Of a stretch of DNA of 33,601 bases, positions 18,489-27,585 are shown in pieces. The first letter of the stretch is position 1; every line of letters starts with the position of its first letter. The notes beneath the pieces are model-generated. The model worked only from the letters and a program-made list of their open reading frames with translations. It was not told where the DNA came from and searched no databases. The stretch lies in NCBI GenBank assembly GCA_013415565.1, contig JAAEET010000019.1:1-33601 (forward strand), in the 5' to 3' direction. Origin of the DNA: Methanomicrobiales archaeon. GTDB taxonomy: Archaea > Halobacteriota > Methanomicrobia > Methanomicrobiales > Methanospirillaceae. A program made the position numbers and the translations under genes.

Positions 18489-18739
18489 TTCTTTCTTCCT
18501 GTTTTTCCATCCCGGAACTGCCAGAAGGCGGTGGTGCTGCCCGGGGTGAAACCGCATTCGTCCTGTCCCATGCTGTCACCTGTTCGGGTACGACGGCGCC
18601 GGCTGAAGTTTACGACGGAATTTCTTCTGAAGAAAAATACGCAATGTTACGTAAATCACGCGTATTCGGAATCCGGGCAAAAGACTGACCGATACATTAA
18701 AGATATGCCCGTACAATGACTTAACGAAGGAGTAGACTG

Positions 18740-19372
18740 ATGTACTGTCCCAAATGTGGAAAAGAGACAGAACAATCAGGAAAATACTGCCAATGGTGTG
18801 GAGCCAACCTGAAAGAGTACCGCGAACGTCCCTTCTCCCGGAAACGGACAGGAACCATCAGGACGGAGAAATTTGCCGGCCTCGGTGGAAGATTCCTCGG
18901 CGGGCTCATCGATCTCATCTTTCTCGTTCTCTTCGATCTCATGGCTGCAGCCCTTGTCGGTATCGTTTCCTGGTTTTTCGGACGTCCTGATCCGGTATCG
19001 GAGACGGTCAGGATGCTTTACCAGTATTACCTGCACATCCCGAGGACCGACGCCACCGGTCAGATCGTCAATGCCGTCATTCCGCCCCAGATTCTCCTCT
19101 CCGTTATCATCTTCCTCATCCTGGTTCCCTGGATCTATTTCGCCTACCTTGAGAGCTCCAGAAACCAGGCATCACTTGGAAAACTGGCTATCAGGGCAGC
19201 AGTAACCGACATGCAGGGGAACAGGATCACCTTTTCCCGGGGGTCCCTCCGGTTCTTCGGGAAATTCCTCTGCGTCTTCACCCTTTTTATCGGGTTCCTG
19301 ATCATCGCATTCACCGCCTACCGGCAGGGACTCCACGACAAAATTGCCGGAACTCTGGTCTTCCGCCAGTAA
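18740..19372 (+). CDS. RDD-family membrane protein with N-terminal zinc ribbon
   Basis: MYCPKCGKETEQSGKYCQWCGANL (CxxC...CxxC) followed by RDD-type FAGLGGRFLGGLIDLIFLVLFDL and multiple TM segments; RBS-like AAGGAG upstream. Confidence 0.85.
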   Translation: MYCPKCGKETEQSGKYCQWCGANLKEYRERPFSRKRTGTIRTEKFAGLGGRFLGGLIDLIFLVLFDLMAAALVGIVSWFFGRPDPVSETVRMLYQYYLHIPRTDATGQIVNAVIPPQILLSVIIFLILVPWIYFAYLESSRNQASLGKLAIRAAVTDMQGNRITFSRGSLRFFGKFLCVFTLFIGFLIIAFTAYRQGLHDKIAGTLVFRQ

Positions 19373-19377
19373 TTCAC

Positions 19378-19385
19378 TTTTTTTT
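19378..19385 (+). terminator. Oligo-T terminator-like tract after the zinc-ribbon RDD gene
   Basis: Run of 8 T immediately downstream of the stop codon; oligo-T tracts are the usual archaeal termination signal. Confidence 0.5.
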
Positions 19386-19511
19386 CGCTGGCAGGGCTGC
19401 CGGCATTCATGCTCAGGGTCAGGAACATCCCCGATAACCGGCCCGGTGAAAGAACAACGTGCGGGCGGACCCCGCATCCCAATCGCTATCCGGCAGCTTC
19501 GTGGCCGGACT

Positions 19512-19703
19512 TCAGTCGTACTTGCCTTTGAGACCGGCCCAGCCGCTGAATCCGCAGTAGATGCACCCGACCCCGTCACAGTGGCGACATTTCCGGGCAG
19601 GCCGCCGCACCATGACCTTCCCGGTCCTGTCGCAGTAGATGCATCCGAGTCCTTCGCAATGGCAGCAGGTCACTTCGGTGTAGGTATCTGATTCCTCTGT
19701 CAT
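19512..19703 (-). CDS. Small Cys-rich protein (63 aa) with two CxxCxGxGCIYC modules
   Basis: MTEESDTYTEVTCCHCEGLGCIYCDRTGKVMVRRPARKCRHCDGVGCIYCGFSGWAGLKGKYD; resembles DnaJ central zinc-finger repeats. Confidence 0.75.
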   Translation of the reverse strand: MTEESDTYTEVTCCHCEGLGCIYCDRTGKVMVRRPARKCRHCDGVGCIYCGFSGWAGLKGKYD

Positions 19704-19784
19704 GCTGTTCCCAGATAGGTTCCTGCCCGGGCACGTTAATGGTTGCCACCCGGGCCGGGGATCGCCGGGGGTCCCCGATCGCGG

Positions 19785-21443
19785 CTAATCACGCCGGAGT
19801 ACGGCCCCCCGGTCGGCCTGGGCGACATGCGCCGCATACCGGGCGAGGATCCCGGTCAGCGGTTTTTCCCTCGGTGCCCAGAACGAGCGCCGCCGCTCCA
19901 GCTCTCCCCGCGGGAGCAGGACGTCGAGGGTCCGTTCCCGGAGATCGATGGAAATCGTATCCCCGTCGTGGACGAGGCCGATCGGACCGCCTGCCGCAGC
20001 CTCGGGAGTGACATGCCCGATACAGGGACCCCGGGTTCCTCCCGAGAACCGGCCGTCAGTGACGAGGGCGACTTTCGAATACCCGAGGCCCATCAGCGCC
20101 GAGGTTGGCGAGAGCATCTCCGGCATCCCGGGACCGCCCCGGGGACCCTCGTATCGGATCACCACCACGTCGCCCTCCCTGATATGGCGGGCGAGTATCG
20201 CCTCCATGGCATCTTTCTCGCCGTCAAAGACCCTCGCGGGGCCGCGATGGACCCACATATCGTGGCTGACCGCTGCCGATTTTACCACCGCACCCCCGGG
20301 AGCGAGACTCCCGCGCAGTATCCGGAGGCCTCCTGCCTGGCTGACCGGGGACTCCATGGTCTGGACGATCGATCCGGGTGAAACCGTCGCGGATCGTGCG
20401 ATGGAGAGGATGCTCTGTCCCGAGACGGTCGGCATATCGGCGAGATCCCGCTCAAGCGCCCTGAGTACGGCCGGGATCCCTCCGGACTGGTGGAGGGCCG
20501 CCATCGAATGAGGCCCCGCGGGCTGCATGTGACAGAGATGTGGGATCCGCGATCCGATCCGGTTGAATGTCTCGAGATCGAGCGGGATGGCTGCTTCATC
20601 GGCGATGGCCATCAAATGGAGCACGGTGTTGGTGCTGCCGCCGAGCGCCATATCCACCCGTATGGCGTTTTCCAGGCTCTGCCGGGTGATGATGTCGCGG
20701 GGGCAGACATTCTCCCGCACCAGGGAGAGGACCCGTTCTCCCGATGAGCGGGCGATCCTGAGTTTTTCGGCATCCACCGCCGGTGATGCGGCACAGCCGG
20801 GAAGCGACATTCCCATCGCCTCGGTCATGCATGCCATGGTGTTTGCCGTATACAGCCCCTGGCAGCTCCCGCATCCGGGCATGGCACAACATTCCAGCCG
20901 GGCAAGGCTCTCCTCGTCCAGGGCACCGGCGGCGACCCTGCCCACTCCTTCGAAGACGTCGATCAGCGAGAGCTCGCGCCCTTCCTGATACCCCGGCAGC
21001 ATCGGGCCACCGGTCACCATGATGGACGGGATATTGACCCGTGCTGCAGCCATCAGCATGCCGGGCACGATCTTGTCGCAGGTTCCGATGAGCACCAGCC
21101 CGTCGAACCGGTGCGCCTGGGCCATGAGCTCGACGGAATCTGCGATGTTTTCCCGCGAAGGGAGGGAGTACCGCATGCCTTCGTGGCCCATGGCGATACC
21201 GTCGCAGATACCGATCACCCCGAATTCAAACGGGACTCCGCCGGCGGCCGCGATACCTTCCCTGACCTTGACCGCCAGGGCCCGGAGGTGGACATGCCCG
21301 GGAACGATATCGTTCCAGGCATTGGCCACGCCGATAAACGGCCGATCGAGCTCCTCCTGGGTGATCCCCAGCGCCCGGAGCAGCGCCCGGTTGGGGGCAC
21401 GGTGGTATCCCCGCTTCACCTCGTCACTTCTCATGGTTGCCAT
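19785..21443 (-). CDS. ilvD: Dihydroxy-acid dehydratase
   Basis: 552 aa; [102 protein letters not shown]. Confidence 0.97.
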   Translation of the reverse strand: MATMRSDEVKRGYHRAPNRALLRALGITQEELDRPFIGVANAWNDIVPGHVHLRALAVKVREGIAAAGGVPFEFGVIGICDGIAMGHEGMRYSLPSRENIADSVELMAQAHRFDGLVLIGTCDKIVPGMLMAAARVNIPSIMVTGGPMLPGYQEGRELSLIDVFEGVGRVAAGALDEESLARLECCAMPGCGSCQGLYTANTMACMTEAMGMSLPGCAASPAVDAEKLRIARSSGERVLSLVRENVCPRDIITRQSLENAIRVDMALGGSTNTVLHLMAIADEAAIPLDLETFNRIGSRIPHLCHMQPAGPHSMAALHQSGGIPAVLRALERDLADMPTVSGQSILSIARSATVSPGSIVQTMESPVSQAGGLRILRGSLAPGGAVVKSAAVSHDMWVHRGPARVFDGEKDAMEAILARHIREGDVVVIRYEGPRGGPGMPEMLSPTSALMGLGYSKVALVTDGRFSGGTRGPCIGHVTPEAAAGGPIGLVHDGDTISIDLRERTLDVLLPRGELERRRSFWAPREKPLTGILARYAAHVAQADRGAVLRRD

Positions 21444-21590
21444 TGATGCATCGTTCCATCGAGATCTATGTCACTCTCACACCTTTATGCCTTTGCGGGC
21501 GCCTATTCCCCTTTTCCGGGATGGCCGCCTCCGGTCCGGTTGCATGATACTCATCAGGGCCCGGCCGGGTGTCTCCAGGGGGCCTGTGGG

Positions 21591-22940
21591 CTATGGAACA
21601 GCGTCCCGGGCTGCTGCGCCGGCCAGGGCTCCGGCGAATGACGCAGAGAAGTAGGAGTGGGTGTAGGTTCCCACGGATTCGCCGGAATACATCCCGTCCC
21701 TGCCGCCGATAATGCCCTTCCCGCGGGTGAGCCGGATGGAGAACCGGGCATCCCGGGCAGGATCCACGCAGGAGTAGTGGAACTCATGGCCCCGGATGGA
21801 ACGTCCGGGAGATGCCAGCGCCGGCCCTCCGGTCCATGTTCCATCGGAATACCCCAGTGCCTGGATCCCCGGCGTCATGCTGGCGGTCCCCGGGAGCACC
21901 CCGGCCATCCGGAAATCAGTCTCACCGACCGTGATGGATTCGCAGAGATACATGAGGCCGCCGCACTCCGCGAATATCGGGATGCCTTCCGCGGCAGCCC
22001 GGCCCACCTGCCTCCGGCAGGGAGATCGTTCGAGGGCTGCGGCATGGAGCTCGGGATAGCCGCCGCCGAAATAGTAGGCGCCGGCATCCGGCAGGGGATC
22101 CCGCAGGGGGGAGAAGAAGACCAGGTCTGCGCCTGCCGCTTCCAGCCGCTCAAGGTTATCCTGGTAGTAGAAACAGAATGCTTCGTCCCGGGCCACGCCG
22201 ACGGTTGCCGCTGCAAAGCAGTGCGGCCGGGGGAAACGCGGTGCCGCAACAGGCGGCGCGGTCCGCGCGATGCCGACGATTCCGTCGACATCACAGTGTT
22301 CGAGCACCACGGTTCCCGGAACCGGATCTTCCGCGAGCTCAAACGCCATCTTGAGGCCGAGGTGGCGGCTCTCCATCGCGAGATCAGGGATACGGGGGAT
22401 AAAACCCAGGGCACGGATGGAGAGTCCCTCCTCGATCATGGCCCGGTGCCGGGGGCTCCCAACCCGGTTGAAGATCACCCCTGCAAGGTCGATGCCCGGC
22501 TCGTAGGTGCGGAATCCCGCGATCATGGCGTGTGCGCTCCGGGACATCCCCCGCACATCGACGACCAGGACGGCCGGCGTCCCGAGGATGCGCATCACAT
22601 GGGCGGTACTCGCCGTGGCCGTCCCCTCGAGGCCGTCATACATGCCCATCACTCCCTCGATCACCGCGATATCCGCACCTTCCGATGCCGCGAGGAACGT
22701 GGCGGCGACCCCGTCCTCCCCCATCATGAAGGGATCCAGGTTGCGGGAGATGCGGCCGCAGATTGCGGTGTGGTGGGTCGGGTCGATGAAATCGGGACCG
22801 ACCTTGAAGGGCTGGACCACGAGGCCGGTCCTGCGCAGCGCCTGCATCAGGCCACGGGAGACGGTGGTCTTCCCGCAGCCGCTGTGCGTGCCGGCAACCA
22901 TGATCCGCGGAATATCCGACATCGCTTCGCTGGAAGCCAT
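21591..22940 (-). CDS. cfbB: Cobyrinate / Ni-sirohydrochlorin a,c-diamide synthase (CbiA/CfbB family)
   Basis: 449 aa; MVAGTHSGCGKTTVSRGLMQAL, VIEGVMGMYDGLEGT, glutamine amidotransferase part YYFGGGYPELHAAALE...FAECGGLMYLCE. CfbB versus CbiA role is inferred from the methanogen context. Confidence 0.9.
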   Translation of the reverse strand: MASSEAMSDIPRIMVAGTHSGCGKTTVSRGLMQALRRTGLVVQPFKVGPDFIDPTHHTAICGRISRNLDPFMMGEDGVAATFLAASEGADIAVIEGVMGMYDGLEGTATASTAHVMRILGTPAVLVVDVRGMSRSAHAMIAGFRTYEPGIDLAGVIFNRVGSPRHRAMIEEGLSIRALGFIPRIPDLAMESRHLGLKMAFELAEDPVPGTVVLEHCDVDGIVGIARTAPPVAAPRFPRPHCFAAATVGVARDEAFCFYYQDNLERLEAAGADLVFFSPLRDPLPDAGAYYFGGGYPELHAAALERSPCRRQVGRAAAEGIPIFAECGGLMYLCESITVGETDFRMAGVLPGTASMTPGIQALGYSDGTWTGGPALASPGRSIRGHEFHYSCVDPARDARFSIRLTRGKGIIGGRDGMYSGESVGTYTHSYFSASFAGALAGAAARDAVP

Positions 22941-23069
22941 CCTGCTCAGGAGATGGTCCTTCCGGTAATAAATGCCGACCGATCGGCCGCCCGGATTTTA
23001 GGTGGGAAAATATTCGCAGTAAACGACAGGTAATTAGGATAAAAGGAGAGATTTTTATACCTGATTACT

Positions 23070-23519
23070 ATGCGAAGGATTATTCTCATCGCTGCCTGCC
23101 TCGGCGTGGTTCTTGTGGGCGGTGCGGCAGCGATCATACTCATGAACTCTACTCCTGCACATCCAGCACCCGATGACACCACGGTTTCCTATACATCCGA
23201 AGTTTTTACATCCGAAATCCGTTCGTACGACGACCATATCACCTTCTCGCTGGTTCCGGAACCTGAGGAGGGATCGTTCTTCCTCTCCTGGGAGCTCAAG
23301 GAAAACGGCACCACCATCCGATCGGCAGACCGTGAGGAGGTCGCGGGCCCGCTCACCATGGATCTGGTGGCAGACCGGAACCCGGAAGCCGAATACACCT
23401 TCCGTTTCACCATCTTGTCCCCTGACGGCACCATTCTCTCTTCCCTTACCTCGGTCATCCATCGCGGGGAGACCGGTACGGAAGTCTCCAGGAATGTACT
23501 CCAGGACAAACAGATGTGA
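23070..23519 (+). CDS. Hypothetical exported or membrane-anchored protein
   Basis: 149 aa; N-terminal hydrophobic segment MRRIILIAACLGVVLVGGAAAIILM followed by a polar extracytoplasmic-type domain; no family recognised. Confidence 0.7.
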   Translation: MRRIILIAACLGVVLVGGAAAIILMNSTPAHPAPDDTTVSYTSEVFTSEIRSYDDHITFSLVPEPEEGSFFLSWELKENGTTIRSADREEVAGPLTMDLVADRNPEAEYTFRFTILSPDGTILSSLTSVIHRGETGTEVSRNVLQDKQM

Positions 23520-23562
23520 TTATGTGAATCCGGTGATATAGGGTACATTTGCGTGATGGCAG

Positions 23563-24018
23563 ATGGGTGAGAGCGATACCGATGTTGAAACCCTTCACCT
23601 TGCCCGATGGGACACCCGGTTCTGGGCCTGGCTGATCGATTTCATCCTGATCAGCCTGGTCCTGAATATCTTCTCCAATCCCTTCCATCTCATCAATGAG
23701 ATGTTCTCCTGGTATTTTCTCCGGAGCGTCGGATTCCTGATCTACTGGACCGCGATGGAAGGGGTATACGGCCAGTCGATCGGGAAGATGGTGCTGAACA
23801 TCAAGGTCACCGACCGGCGGGGAAAACCGGTCCGGTTCGCGGCCGCCCTGGTCGAGAGTTTCGGAAAATCGTTTATCCTGCCGATCGACTGCCTCATCGG
23901 GTGGTTCGGCATGCCGGGAAAGAAGATCCGCCTCTTCAACCGGGTCTCGGATACCATCGTGGTCAAGACCGATTACCGGGAGCCCGAAGGGATCCGGTAT
24001 ATCCGCGAGAGGGAGTAG
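23563..24018 (+). CDS. RDD-family membrane protein
   Basis: 151 aa; ARWDTRFWAWLIDFILISLVLN, WTAMEGVYGQSIGKMVLNIKVTDRRGKPVRFAAALVESFGKSF typical RDD. Confidence 0.85.
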   Translation: MGESDTDVETLHLARWDTRFWAWLIDFILISLVLNIFSNPFHLINEMFSWYFLRSVGFLIYWTAMEGVYGQSIGKMVLNIKVTDRRGKPVRFAAALVESFGKSFILPIDCLIGWFGMPGKKIRLFNRVSDTIVVKTDYREPEGIRYIRERE

Positions 24019-24195
24019 CCCGGTCAGCTGTTCAGGGCTGCAAGGCTGGGCCGGCGGCGAGGGGTCACCCGGATCGCTCTTTTGTCCGGGATGTGCCGGG
24101 AAAGGACCATGCCGCGGCATACACGGCCGGATACATAACCGGACCGTTACAGGTCTGTCCGGTGATGCGATTTGTGGGCCCCGATCGCGCCAGGT

Positions 24196-26655
24196 TCAGC
24201 CGATGCCCCACTGGGCCAGGGTGGTCCGCGAAGGGTCGACGTCGGTCCATTCCCAGCCGAGCGATTCGATGATCCGGGAGATCGGCTGGCGGAGCGTCTT
24301 TTCAAGCATCAGCTCCCAGTCCACCTGGAATTCCTGCGGCACCTGGTCGCCGTATTCGAAGCAGAGCACATCGGTCTTCCGGTACTTTGCCGTGACGTTC
24401 CTGATATAGACCCGTTTCGGCTTGCTCCCTTTCGCGAACTCCATGCCGAGGTGCTCGTTGGCGTACTTCGCTCCCCTGATGTGGGCGTCATCGGTCTGGT
24501 AGTCGCCAAGGTCCTTCCCGATCCCCCCGGGAATGCCGATCTCATCAAGCGAATACCTCCCGGCCCGGTAGTTCCTGATGACATCCGCAAGGTAGTCCTT
24601 GACAGCGTCGTACTCCTCTCCCTGGAGTATCATCTCCATCACCCGTTTCTGGACCGTCCGGGTGATCTGGGGGGAGTCGCTTCGCCGTATCTCAAAGCCG
24701 ACGACATCGATCTCATCGGCATCCTTTCCTTCCTTCCAGACGAGGTGCCCGGCATACCGCTTCTTTTTCCCGGCCTGGAAAAACCTCCGGTAGATCTTCT
24801 CGAACTTGATGGAGAAGTAATGGCGCTCCGCTCCCAGTTCCCGGAGCGCGAACCCGGCATAGCTCCGGTTGACCGCCTCTTCGATCCCCCGCGCCTGTCC
24901 GATGGTCTCATCGAGCGTCCCGGAAGGTATCAGCACCATGCAGGAATCGGTATCGCCATAGATGACCCGGTAGCCGAGGCCTTCGATGACCTCCCGGGTG
25001 TGCTCGATGATCGCCCGGCCCACCGACGTCACCGCCGCGCCGATCTCCCGGTCGTAGAGCCTGAACCGCGTGTATCCGCTCACACCGTAATACGTATTCA
25101 TGATCACCTTCAGGACATTCTGCTGGAGGTCGTAGAGGACGTACCCGGGCGAGCCGAAGGGGTGCTGATTCCGCTGCTTCTTCTTCTCCTCCCGCTCGAC
25201 CAGGAGATCGCTGATGATGCTCCGCGCAAGACCGTCCGGCTCTTTCCTGAACCGGATCCCGTTCGGCGCCTTCAGCTCTCCTCCCGGGTCCTTGGTCTCC
25301 GGTGAGGCATTGATGGTCATCATGGCCATCGGATACAGGGATTTGAGGTCGAGGACCACCACGTTCTCCCGCACTCCCCTGCTCGGTTCAAAGACCGTTG
25401 CCCCTTCAAACTCCTCGGAGGGGGCATAGCCTTTCGAGGGCATCACATACCGCCCCGAAGCTTTCCGGAGGACGAAGACATCGATGACGCTCGAGGAGTT
25501 CAGGGTTCTTTCAAGCGGACATCCGACGTAACGGGCAATTTCCCGGTAGAACTCGATGATCAGGTTCTTCTGGTTTATGGCCACGCAGAGCTCGACATCC
25601 TTGAAGTTGTACTCGACCAGGAGGCAGGGATCGTTCTTCCAGAGTTCACTGATGGTGCCGGTATACCGCACCTTGGTCTCCCCGACCTCGGCTTCGGCCA
25701 CGGCATCGAGACGGTATGACTCCCGCTGCGTGGCATGCATCTTCCGGTACGCCGAGAGAAGGTCAAAAACAGTTCTGCCCCTGAGGGTGTTTCTCTCGGT
25801 CGGGCCCTCGAGCCGGGCGAGAGAGACGGCCCTGAGTCCCAGGACATCCATCCGTTTTACGAGGTAAGGGAGATCGAATTCCAGGAAGTTCCAGCCGGAG
25901 AGAATGTCCGGATCGCGCTCTTTGATATACGCGGAAAAAGCCTCGAACATCCCGCGTTCGGTCTGGAATGTCCTGATATCATGTGTTCCTGGACGGAAGC
26001 ACCCGTTTTCACGTTCCTCCTGGCCGGAGAGGACCGAGAGGTCGCAGTGGTCTGTTCCCGGGGAGAAAATGAAACTCGTGTAATCCCCGGAAAACGAGTC
26101 CCAGCAGGTGATGCAGATCACCGCATCCCGCGCCGGATCGGGAAAACCACGCTCGTCCTCGCATTCGATATCAAGGATGCAGATTCGCGCCGGGCAGGAG
26201 ATGTCGGCCGCCCGGATCTCGTCGTACGGGCAGACCGGTGACGGGGCAGAGACCCCGCCGGTCAGTCCCTGGTCGATCATGAACCGCGTGGTGAACGGGA
26301 TATCGGCCTCGTAGTGGGAGTAGCGGTCACGGAGCTCCCGGACATCGGTCGGTTTGATGGTATAAAGCCTCCGGAGCGTCTCGCCCCTGATGGATCGGTA
26401 TGCAGCCCCTTCCTCGACCGTCACCTGCGCGGGGTGAGCCCGGTCATCGACCTGTGCCGCCGGGGCGTAGAAGTAGGGACGAAAGCCGGTGACCTGGAGG
26501 TGGCGGGCCGTCCGCCCGGCATCCCGACCGAAGATATGGATGACCGGGCCCTCGGGACCGACGGAGTACTCTACCTGGTTGATATCGATGGTCAGCTCTT
26601 TTGCCGGCAGGCTCTCCGCGTTCCCGCCGCCGGGGCGTTCGTTCTCGCTGTTCAT
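24196..26655 (-). CDS. polB: Family B DNA-directed DNA polymerase
   Basis: Exo I DIECEDERGF, motif A VLDLKSLYPMAMMTINASPET, motif B NVLKVIMNTYYGVSGY, motif C VIYGDTDSCMV. Start MNSENERPGG at 26655 preferred over 26823. Confidence 0.96.
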   Translation of the reverse strand: MNSENERPGGGNAESLPAKELTIDINQVEYSVGPEGPVIHIFGRDAGRTARHLQVTGFRPYFYAPAAQVDDRAHPAQVTVEEGAAYRSIRGETLRRLYTIKPTDVRELRDRYSHYEADIPFTTRFMIDQGLTGGVSAPSPVCPYDEIRAADISCPARICILDIECEDERGFPDPARDAVICITCWDSFSGDYTSFIFSPGTDHCDLSVLSGQEERENGCFRPGTHDIRTFQTERGMFEAFSAYIKERDPDILSGWNFLEFDLPYLVKRMDVLGLRAVSLARLEGPTERNTLRGRTVFDLLSAYRKMHATQRESYRLDAVAEAEVGETKVRYTGTISELWKNDPCLLVEYNFKDVELCVAINQKNLIIEFYREIARYVGCPLERTLNSSSVIDVFVLRKASGRYVMPSKGYAPSEEFEGATVFEPSRGVRENVVVLDLKSLYPMAMMTINASPETKDPGGELKAPNGIRFRKEPDGLARSIISDLLVEREEKKKQRNQHPFGSPGYVLYDLQQNVLKVIMNTYYGVSGYTRFRLYDREIGAAVTSVGRAIIEHTREVIEGLGYRVIYGDTDSCMVLIPSGTLDETIGQARGIEEAVNRSYAGFALRELGAERHYFSIKFEKIYRRFFQAGKKKRYAGHLVWKEGKDADEIDVVGFEIRRSDSPQITRTVQKRVMEMILQGEEYDAVKDYLADVIRNYRAGRYSLDEIGIPGGIGKDLGDYQTDDAHIRGAKYANEHLGMEFAKGSKPKRVYIRNVTAKYRKTDVLCFEYGDQVPQEFQVDWELMLEKTLRQPISRIIESLGWEWTDVDPSRTTLAQWGIG

Positions 26656-26662
26656 GGTATGT

Positions 26663-27529
26663 TCAGATGCCAAGCCGGGTGCAGAGATCGGTGACAAAGG
26701 CGCCTGCGGCCTGGAATTTTTCCTGTTCCCAGTGGTCGAGGTGCCATTCCTCGATTTCCCGTATCCCGTTCCTGCCGATGACCGCGGGGACACCCAGGGA
26801 ACACCGGTCAAACCCATACTCACCGTCGAGCACGCATGAGCAGGGGATCAGGGTCCGCTCATCCCGGGCAATGATACGGATGAGATTCGTGATGTGCACG
26901 ACGGGGCCGAACTCGGTTCCGCCCTTGCCCCGGATCACTTCCATGCTCGCGCTCCGGAGGGTTTCGAGAATGGCGTCCCGGGTACCGGGTGCGACCTCCT
27001 GCTCCAGCCGGGAGAAGACCGGCACCTGGTGTTCGCCGTGCTCGCCGATCACCCAGGGTGTGCCGGAAATCCCCTGGTCCTGCAGGACCGATCCGAACCG
27101 GGCGCTGTCGAGCTGCCCGCCGAAGCCGATACACTGCCGGGGCTCAAGTCCCGTATTCCGGCAGAGATAATAGTTATTTGCATCCATCGGGTTGGTCACG
27201 GTGATCAGCACGCCGGAGAAGCGGGAGAGCGCCCGGCTGCAGCTCGCCGCCACCGGCAGGTTGACCGAGAGCAGGTCTGCCCGGGTCCTCACCGCAGGGT
27301 TGCGGGGGAGGCCCGCGGCGAAGACACAGATGTCGGCCTCCGCGGTGTCACGCCAGTCGGTGCTGATACTGATATCGAGCCCGGTGTGGGTAAGGTCGAG
27401 CACCTGCGAGCGGAGGAAGGGCTCCGCAGTATCGAAGAGCACCAGCTCGTCGGCAAGCCCGAGGACGGAGGAGAGGAAAGCAACCTCCCCGCCGATTCGC
27501 CCCACCCCCAGAACCGCGAGCCTGGTCAT
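26663..27529 (-). CDS. mdh: Malate/lactate dehydrogenase family protein (likely malate dehydrogenase)
   Basis: MTRLAVLGVGRIGGEVAFLSSVLGLADELVLFD, VTNPMDANNYYLCRNTGL, VIGEHGEHQVPVFSRL. Start at 27529 (22 codons into the ORF). Confidence 0.87.
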   Translation of the reverse strand: MTRLAVLGVGRIGGEVAFLSSVLGLADELVLFDTAEPFLRSQVLDLTHTGLDISISTDWRDTAEADICVFAAGLPRNPAVRTRADLLSVNLPVAASCSRALSRFSGVLITVTNPMDANNYYLCRNTGLEPRQCIGFGGQLDSARFGSVLQDQGISGTPWVIGEHGEHQVPVFSRLEQEVAPGTRDAILETLRSASMEVIRGKGGTEFGPVVHITNLIRIIARDERTLIPCSCVLDGEYGFDRCSLGVPAVIGRNGIREIEEWHLDHWEQEKFQAAGAFVTDLCTRLGI

Positions 27530-27553
27530 AATCCTCAATATTGGGGAGCTCTG

Positions 27554-27563
27554 AAATATAATA
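27554..27563. promoter_or_regulatory. TATA-like element centred in the mdh/pyrD divergent intergenic region
   Basis: AAATATAATA; about 28 nt from the pyrD GTG (27586) on + and about 29 nt from the mdh ATG (27529) on -. Confidence 0.55.
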
Positions 27564-27585
27564 CAACCACTGGGAGAATCCGACT

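Noticed and set aside
18464-18688. 74-aa ORF overlapping the tRNA-Lys 3' end
   Set aside because: Starts inside the tRNA and lacks recognisable features or RBS; the region is better explained as tRNA terminator plus upstream regulatory DNA of the RDD gene.
19756-19777. Inverted repeat CGGGGA-tcgccggggg-TCCCCG downstream of ilvD
   Set aside because: Only a 6-bp stem with no T tract on the relevant strand, in very GC-rich sequence; could occur by chance.
21657-23033. 458-aa ORF on + strand opposite cfbB
   Set aside because: Shadow frame of a clearly recognisable minus-strand gene; low-complexity His/Arg/Gly/Asp composition typical of antisense reading in GC-rich DNA.
24172-25305. 377-aa ORF on + strand opposite polB
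   Set aside because: Antisense to the conserved palm/thumb region of PolB; no domain recognised.
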